Assembly (NCBI GenBank): GCA_964396385.1
Contig: CAYNFH010000064.1
Location: 1-27,929, forward strand
Direction: 5' to 3'
Origin: CAYNFH01 sp964396385
GTDB lineage: Bacteria; Armatimonadota; Chthonomonadetes; Chthonomonadales; CAJBBX01
DNA length: 27,929 nt
Part shown: positions 23,169 through 27,929 of the stretch, piece after piece
Position numbering within the stretch: position 1 is the stretch's first letter
Layout of the letters: each line of letters opens with the position of its first letter
Made by a program: the position numbers and the translations under genes
Notes under the pieces: generated by a model
Databases searched by the model: none
What the model saw: the letters and a program-made list of their open reading frames with translations, nothing else
What the model was told of the DNA's origin: nothing

Positions 23169-23849
23169 ATGGGCGGAGACCGGACACTGGCGTATATCGC
23201 GGGGGCGGTGCTCCTGATCTGGCTGGGCGCGCGCCTGATGGGAGAGGAGGGCGTTGTCGCGGCGCTCGTCATTATCGGGGTGGTCGCGCTGCGCTCGCAC
23301 CTGCGCGGGCAGTGGCGTCCGCAGCCGCGAGAGTACGCTCCCGTTCCCGCTCCCGCCCCCCGCAAGCCGTCGGAGGCGGAGCTCCGGTATGCCCGCTATC
23401 GTGACGAGGTGGCCGCACTCTCCATAGAGGAGGCCCGCCGCCGGAGCGAGTCGCTCCTCGCGGAGCCGGTTACCTGGGAGGTCCGGAAGGAGGAGGTTGC
23501 CGATCCGGACCTGACGCAGGACCTAGCCCCTTCGCTCCGCGACCTTTTCGCCCGCTACGGCGCGCTCCACGGCCGGTATGGCGAGGCGCGCATCGGCGGG
23601 GAGGCGCTCGGCCGGTTCGAGTGGCCCGGTTCGAACGTGCTGGGTTTCGGCCGGAGCGGCGAGGCGCGAGCGGCGCGGTTCAGGCAGATCGGGGTAGACT
23701 TTGACGGCAACCCGCTGGTTGTGAAGCCCGGCGAGGAGAGCGTCTACGTGGTACACCGCCCCGAGAGCAATCCTGCCCGTTGGTGGTGCTCCGAGCACCC
23801 GTCCGTCTGGCACTGGCTCCTGATGCAGAATTTCAGTGACGAGTCGTGA
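23169..23849 (+). CDS. 226-aa membrane-anchored protein of unknown function
   Basis: Unrecognised. Two hydrophobic helices lie at the N-terminus (about 8-22 and 28-42), then a Pro-rich linker (about 50-68), a charged helical stretch (about 72-125) and a compact C-terminal domain containing RFRQIGVDFDGNPLVVKPGE and VYVVHRPE. That last part has a faint look of SMI1/KNR4 (SUKH) domains, low confidence. Starts nine bases after pyrC and is probably in the same transcript. Its stop codon and last Glu-Ser are coded by the first units of a GAGTCGT heptamer array, exactly as in carA. Confidence 0.7.
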   Translation: MGGDRTLAYIAGAVLLIWLGARLMGEEGVVAALVIIGVVALRSHLRGQWRPQPREYAPVPAPAPRKPSEAELRYARYRDEVAALSIEEARRRSESLLAEPVTWEVRKEEVADPDLTQDLAPSLRDLFARYGALHGRYGEARIGGEALGRFEWPGSNVLGFGRSGEARAARFRQIGVDFDGNPLVVKPGEESVYVVHRPESNPARWWCSEHPSVWHWLLMQNFSDES

Positions 23850-23861
23850 GTCGTGAGTCGT
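23841..23861. repeat. Three GAGTCGT heptamers at a stop codon
   Basis: Three perfect GAGTCGT units (23841-23861) followed by degenerate AAGAGCGGAAG-type sequence. The first unit crosses the TGA of the 226-aa gene. The same heptamer recurs at 26626-26654 and inverted at 26701-26728. Confidence 0.9.
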
Positions 23862-23954
23862 AAGAGCGGAAGACGGAATCGCGAGCCGTAAGTGGCGAGG
23901 AGGAGGAGGGATGCGACAGAGCATGTCTCCGGTGCTTGATTCCGCGAGCAAGTT

Positions 23955-25553
23955 ATGGCCGAACGGATACTCCTGAGCAACGCCAACGTACTGACGATGG
24001 ACCCCGCGACGCCTGCGGCCGGCGCTGTTCTTATTGAAGATGGTCGGATCTCCACGGTATACGCAGAAGTGCCGGATTCGCGGCCTGGTGGCGCTATCCG
24101 GATAGACCTGGGCGGCCGCACGCTGGTGCCGGGCTTCAACGACTGCCATATGCACATCCTGCCCTACGGGCTGGACCTGGCGCAGGCGGACCTTTCGCCG
24201 TCGGCCGGCGTGACAGACGTGCCGTCCCTGCTCCACGGGCTCCGATCCTGGGCCGAACAAAATGCCGGGAGCGAATGGGCGCTGGGCAATCGCTACGATC
24301 AAAACACCTTCCCCGGCGCCGCACACCCCACGCGACAGGAACTGGATGCGGCCCTCCCGGACCGCCCGGTCTACGTGATGCAGACCAGCAAGCACGCGGG
24401 CGCGGCGAACAGCGTCGCTCTGCGCCTGGCCGGCATCACGCGCAACACCCCGGACCCGGATGGCGGCCAGATCGTGCGGGACGCACGTGGAGAGCCGACC
24501 GGCGTGCTGCTGGAATCAGCGGTGGGCCTCGTGACACACCTCATCCCACGGCCGGACCGCGCGGGCATCGTGGATGCCATCCACCGGGCGAACCAGGCGC
24601 TGGTGAGGGCCGGCATCACGTCCGCGTCAGACCTCAACACCGGCTGGTACGACGTTCGCACGGAGGTGGAGTGCTATCGCGCCGCAGCGGAGCAGGGCGC
24701 TCCGGTCCGGATGACGCTCTTCCCCCACGCGCCGTGCTTCGGCAAGCCGGAGGAGGTCCCACTCCGAACCGAGTTCGCGCGGGCTATGGGGCTGGAGGAT
24801 CCCGGCGCACAGGTGCGGCTTGGGCCGGCGAAGCTGTTCTCGGACGGCGCGCTGACAGTGCGGACCGCGGCGCTTCGGGACCCCTACGTGGACGGCAGCG
24901 GCCTGGGAATGCTGCTTCATCCGCCAGAGGAGCTGAGAGCCTACATCCATGCCGCGGCGAGAGGCGGCTGGCAGGTCGCCGTCCACGCTATCGGGGACGG
25001 GGCCGTCGAGCTGGTCCTGGACTGTTACGCCGGGCTGCCACCATCGCGGCACCGGATCGAGCACGCGATGCTGCTGGACAAGGGCCTCATCCGCCGGCTC
25101 GTGGAGCAGCAGATCGTGCCGGTGATCCAGCCGGAGTTTATCTCGCGCCTGGGCGATGCGTACGTGTTGGGGCTGGGAGAGGAGCGGGCCGCGAGGCTGA
25201 ACGCGACCGCAAGTCTCCAGCGGGCGGGGTTGGGAGTGCCGTTCAGCTCGGACTGTCCGATTGTGCCCGGCGCGCCGCTCGATGGGATCCGGGCTGCGGC
25301 GCGCCGCGTGACGCGATCCGGGCGGCTGCTGGGAGCGGACGAGCGCGTCAGCCCGCAGGACGGGCTGCGAAACTACACCTACTGGGCTGCCTTCAGCACG
25401 TTTGATGAAGGAGAGACAGGGTCCATATCGCCGGGCAAGCGCGCCGATCTTGCCGTCTTATCCTGTGATCCTATCGAAGACTTGGACGGAGCGGAGGTAG
25501 TCGCAACGTTCGCGGGCGGCAGGTGCGTATACGGCCAGGGGGCATTGGGCTGA
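23955..25553 (+). CDS. YtcJ-like amidohydrolase (Amidohydro_3)
   Basis: A 532-aa metal-dependent hydrolase of the YtcJ/NfdA branch. The N-terminal beta-sandwich leads into LVPGFNDCHMHIL (His-x-His ligands, about residue 60). Later come KLFSDGALTVRTAAL, VAVHAIGDGAV, HRIEHAMLLD and FSSDCPIV, the usual ligand strands. Members act on N-formyl or N-acyl substrates and many have no known substrate, so none is proposed. Although the superfamily is that of dihydroorotase, the sequence is distinct from the adjacent pyrC. It stands one base before carA and 105 bp after the 226-aa gene, so it may be carried in the pyr transcript. No strong Shine-Dalgarno. Confidence 0.9.
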   Translation: MAERILLSNANVLTMDPATPAAGAVLIEDGRISTVYAEVPDSRPGGAIRIDLGGRTLVPGFNDCHMHILPYGLDLAQADLSPSAGVTDVPSLLHGLRSWAEQNAGSEWALGNRYDQNTFPGAAHPTRQELDAALPDRPVYVMQTSKHAGAANSVALRLAGITRNTPDPDGGQIVRDARGEPTGVLLESAVGLVTHLIPRPDRAGIVDAIHRANQALVRAGITSASDLNTGWYDVRTEVECYRAAAEQGAPVRMTLFPHAPCFGKPEEVPLRTEFARAMGLEDPGAQVRLGPAKLFSDGALTVRTAALRDPYVDGSGLGMLLHPPEELRAYIHAAARGGWQVAVHAIGDGAVELVLDCYAGLPPSRHRIEHAMLLDKGLIRRLVEQQIVPVIQPEFISRLGDAYVLGLGEERAARLNATASLQRAGLGVPFSSDCPIVPGAPLDGIRAAARRVTRSGRLLGADERVSPQDGLRNYTYWAAFSTFDEGETGSISPGKRADLAVLSCDPIEDLDGAEVVATFAGGRCVYGQGALG

Positions 25554-25554
25554 T

Positions 25555-26634
25555 ATGCGAGCATTACTGGCACTGGAAGACGGCACGGTATTCGAGGGCG
25601 AGTCGCTGGGCGCGGAGGGGCGCGCGTACGGCGAGGTCGTCTTCAACACCGGCATGACGGGCTACCAGGAGATCCTCACCGATCCCTCCTACGCCGGGCA
25701 GATCGTCTGCCTCACCTATCCCCTGGTTGGTAACTACGGGATAAACGAGGAGGACTTCGAGTCCCGCCGCGTGCAGGTGGAGGGGTTCGTTGTGCGCGAG
25801 GCGGAAGAGCTGCCCAGCAACTGGCGCAGCGGCGCAACGCTGGACGGCTTTCTGAAAGGCAAGGGCGTTGTCGGGATTCAAGGTGTGGATACGCGGGCGC
25901 TGACACGCTGCCTCCGTGCCCGTGGCGTGATGATGGGGGCCATCTCCACGGACGAAGCGCCGGGAGAGATCCTGGACCGCATCAAATCGTCCCCCACATA
26001 CGCGGGTCTTGACCTGGTGCGCAGGGTGACCACCGAGCAGTCGTATGAGTGGCCTTTTGAGGGGGAGCCGAAGCATCGCGTCGCGCTCCTGGACTGCGGC
26101 GTGAAGTACAACATCATGCGCAGCCTCGCCTCCCTCGGCTGCCAGACCACCGTATTCCCCTGCACGGCCAGGGCGGAAGAGATCCTGGAGCGCGACCCGG
26201 ACGGGATCATGCTCTCGCCCGGGCCGGGGGATCCCGCGCTCCTCGGCTACGTGGTGGACACCGTCAAGCAGTTGGTCGGCAAGAAGCCCATCATGGGCGT
26301 CTGCCTGGGCAACCAGCTACTGGGCTATGCCTTCGGTGGCCGCACCTTCAAGCTGAAGTTCGGTCATCGCGGCGCGAACCATCCCGTGAAGGACCTTCAC
26401 ACGGAGCGTGTCTACATCACCTCCCAGAACCACGGCTACGCGCTGGACCCCGACGCGCTGAGCGGCGGAATGGAGGTGGCGCACGTCAACCTCAACGACG
26501 GTACGGTGGAGGGGCTGCGCCACCGCGAGCTGCCCGTTTTCTCAATCCAGTACCATCCCGAGGCCTCCCCCGGCCCGATGGACAGTCAGTACTTCTTCCG
26601 GCAGTTTGTCGAGATGATGGAGAATCAGTCGTGA
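25555..26634 (+). CDS. carA: Carbamoyl-phosphate synthase small subunit
   Basis: Glutaminase subunit that feeds ammonia to CarB for carbamoyl phosphate, used by PyrB and for arginine. The 359-aa product has the N-terminal CarA domain (TGMTGYQEILTDPSY, CLTYPLVGNYG) and a class I glutamine amidotransferase domain with SPGPGDP, nucleophile Cys250 in GVCLGNQLLG, and His334/Glu336 in YHPEASPGP. All triad residues are present. It begins one base after the amidohydrolase stop. carB is not downstream in the window. Its last codon and TGA lie within the AGTCGTG array that starts at 26627. Confidence 0.97.
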   Translation: MRALLALEDGTVFEGESLGAEGRAYGEVVFNTGMTGYQEILTDPSYAGQIVCLTYPLVGNYGINEEDFESRRVQVEGFVVREAEELPSNWRSGATLDGFLKGKGVVGIQGVDTRALTRCLRARGVMMGAISTDEAPGEILDRIKSSPTYAGLDLVRRVTTEQSYEWPFEGEPKHRVALLDCGVKYNIMRSLASLGCQTTVFPCTARAEEILERDPDGIMLSPGPGDPALLGYVVDTVKQLVGKKPIMGVCLGNQLLGYAFGGRTFKLKFGHRGANHPVKDLHTERVYITSQNHGYALDPDALSGGMEVAHVNLNDGTVEGLRHRELPVFSIQYHPEASPGPMDSQYFFRQFVEMMENQS

Positions 26635-26729
26635 GTCGTGAGTCGTGAGTCGAGAGTGACTCCCGAAACAGGCGCGGCTACTCGCCCGGTGCCGCTGGTC
26701 TCACGACTTACGACTCACGACTCACGACT
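26627..26729. repeat. Inverted four-heptamer arrays forming a 26-bp hairpin
   Basis: Four units AGTCGTG x3 and AGTCGAG (26627-26654) face TCACGAC, TTACGAC, TCACGAC, TCACGAC (26701-26728). Bases 26627-26652 pair with 26704-26729 with a single mismatch (G-U in RNA) around a loop of 51 nt. The left arm includes the carA stop codon; the right arm lies in the next reading frame, coding LTTHDSRL. No T-run follows. Confidence 0.93.
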
Positions 26730-27929
26730 CTTCCTCCTCATCCTCTTGGCGGCAGTCATCCTGCGAGTAATCGCGCTGCGTTCAGACCCATATCCCGCTC
26801 TCGATTGGAGCGCCGGCCAGCTTACCGACGAAGGCTTCTACATCCACAACGCCCGGAATGTAGCGCTGTTCGGCCATCCCCGTACGGATGGGTTCAACAA
26901 CATGCTGCTCGCGCCGCTCCTGCACTACGTCCAGGTGGCGGTCTTCTTCGCGGCGGGCGTAGGGAGCGTACAGGCGCGCGCCATCTCCGTGGTGTGCGGC
27001 ATCGCCAGTCTGTTCATCTTCTGGGGCGCGCTCCGACGGATCCTCGAGCCCCGAATTGCGCTCACCGCGCTGGCCTTTCTTGGGCTAGACCACGTGTACG
27101 TCCTCTTCAATCGCATGGCGCTGATGGACACTCCCGCCACGATGCTCGCGCTGGGGGCGTTCTACTGCTTTGTCCGGGCAGTGGTCCAGGCGCAACGTGC
27201 GGAGGGAGGGAGCTCCGAGAGCGGCGACGTGGGGAGGAAGTGGCGGTCCGGGTGGCTCTTCGCCTGTGGTGGGCTGTTGACGGTTACCGTAATCAACCGG
27301 ACCCTCTGCGCGTACCTGCTCCCGGTGCCGCTGCTGGCGATGTGGTCCGGCCGGCGAGCGCTGCGCGGGACGGACCTTTGGCCGCTTATTGGTGGTATGG
27401 CCATCGTGTTCATCCCATACGCGTTCTTCTGGTACTGGCCCAACCGCGTCGAGATAGGTCACATGGCGCGGTTCTACCGAATGGAGCAGATCCAGCCCCA
27501 CACCTGGACTCACCTCTATGAGAACGTGTACCACGCTTTCCTCGGCGACCGGCGCGGTGTGGCTCCATACCTCTTTCGCCACTCCCCAGTCATGTTCGTG
27601 CTCGCCCTACTGGGCATCGCGGACTGGGCATTGGGCATTCAGGCGTTCAGGCGTTCAGGCGTTCAGGCGACTGCGGAGGCCCCCCAGCCCCCAACCTTGG
27701 GGGAGCAGCCAGAAGTCGGAATGCCCGGGCACTTTGCCACCTTGTCACCTTGTCACCTTGTCACCCTGTCATTCCTGGCCTGGTGGCTGCTGCTCGGTTA
27801 CGCGGAGCTGGCCGTGAGCAGCTATACGCCCAGCCGCTACTATGTGCCGCTGTACCCCGCGCTGGCGGGACTGGCCGCCATCACGCTATGGCGGCTGCCA
27901 GACGTGCTCCCGGCCCTTGCCGGACCGGA
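26656..27929 (+). CDS. GT39/ArnT-like membrane glycosyltransferase (cut by window edge)
   Basis: An open frame of at least 424 codons, continuing past the window. It encodes a polytopic inner-membrane protein of the GT-C type: a first TM (LFLLILLAAVILRVIAL), then a luminal loop with the catalytic-type DEGFY, further TMs, and NRMALMDTP, which is typical of dolichyl-phosphate-mannose or ArnT-like transferases. Such enzymes move a sugar from a polyprenyl-phosphate carrier to protein or lipid. Start is uncertain: GTG 26656 is taken, GTG 26638 and 26689 are also in frame, and all use repeat-derived sequence. A loop at codons about 327-372 is built from three different short repeats with the frame intact. 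Confidence 0.75.
   Translation, partial: MTPETGAATRPVPLVSRLTTHDSRLFLLILLAAVILRVIALRSDPYPALDWSAGQLTDEGFYIHNARNVALFGHPRTDGFNNMLLAPLLHYVQVAVFFAAGVGSVQARAISVVCGIASLFIFWGALRRILEPRIALTALAFLGLDHVYVLFNRMALMDTPATMLALGAFYCFVRAVVQAQRAEGGSSESGDVGRKWRSGWLFACGGLLTVTVINRTLCAYLLPVPLLAMWSGRRALRGTDLWPLIGGMAIVFIPYAFFWYWPNRVEIGHMARFYRMEQIQPHTWTHLYENVYHAFLGDRRGVAPYLFRHSPVMFVLALLGIADWALGIQAFRRSGVQATAEAPQPPTLGEQPEVGMPGHFATLSPCHLVTLSFLAWWLLLGYAELAVSSYTPSRYYVPLYPALAGLAAITLWRLPDVLPALAGP
27634..27665. repeat. Four GGCGTTCA octamers inside the glycosyltransferase gene
   Basis: GGCATTCA followed by three GGCGTTCA units, 32 bp. A variant of the GGTGTTCA octamer found in polA, at 6447 and at the rimO end. Read in frame as IQAFRRSGVQ. 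Confidence 0.9.
27681..27703. repeat. C-run/G-run hairpin repeat in the glycosyltransferase gene
   Basis: CCCCCAGCCCCCAACCTTGGGGG. CCCCCAA (27688-27694) and TTGGGGG (27697-27703) are perfect inverses with a 2-nt centre. In frame it codes for a Pro-rich loop between predicted membrane segments. Confidence 0.7.
27738..27769. repeat. Four CACCTTGT octamers inside the glycosyltransferase gene
   Basis: Three CACCTTGT units and one CACCCTGT, 32 bp, again exactly four copies. In frame they read TLSPCHLVTLS and join directly to the next hydrophobic segment. Confidence 0.9.

Overview
The window looks like chromosomal DNA of a high-GC, diderm, free-living bacterium. It is dominated by housekeeping genes (polA, gltX, rimO, pyrR-pyrB-pyrC, carA) with a few accessory genes. 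An LptD/OstA-like secreted protein argues for an outer membrane. PyrR attenuation, an ANTAR regulator and families of 7-8 bp tandem repeats would suit an Armatimonadota- or Chloroflexota-like lineage, but no rRNA or lineage-specific marker is present, so the phylum is only a guess.

Layout. 1-2238 (-): N-terminal 746 codons of DNA polymerase I, cut by the window edge. 2337-5685 (+): a HerA-type ATPase followed by an LptD/OstA-like outer-membrane protein. 5700-14713 (-): a long leftward run. In transcription order it holds a secreted 461-aa protein, a phosphodiester glycosidase-like protein, rimO, a 605-aa protein with apparent tandem winged-helix units, gltX, and two amidohydrolase-fold proteins that have lost metal ligands. 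15050-16568 (+): an ANTAR response regulator with a strong promoter and structured leader, an intrinsic terminator, and a Cof-type HAD phosphatase. 16650-19860 (+): an overlapping McrB-like ATPase / McrC-like nuclease pair, probably a type IV restriction (defence) module. 19857-26634 (+): pyrimidine biosynthesis, with a promoter overlapping the nuclease stop codon, a PyrR-binding leader with attenuator, pyrR, pyrB, a 101-aa ORF, pyrC, a two-TM protein, a YtcJ-like amidohydrolase and carA. 26656-27929 (+): a GT39/ArnT-like membrane glycosyltransferase, cut by the window edge.

PyrR, PyrB, PyrC and CarA supply UMP synthesis steps and their feedback control; carB is not in the window. The McrBC-like pair sits just upstream of that operon.

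The most unusual signal is a set of short tandem arrays of 7- or 8-bp units, very often four units long, at more than ten loci. Some occur as inverted pairs between genes, forming hairpins of up to 26 bp. Others form in-frame linkers inside polA, rimO, the McrB-like gene and the glycosyltransferase, or provide stop codons (pyrC-distal 226-aa gene, carA) and N-terminal codons. One 45-bp composite (four octamers plus a 13-bp tail) is found both inside polA and in an intergenic gap 5 kb away. Heptamer STRR repeats of filamentous cyanobacteria are the nearest precedent I know.
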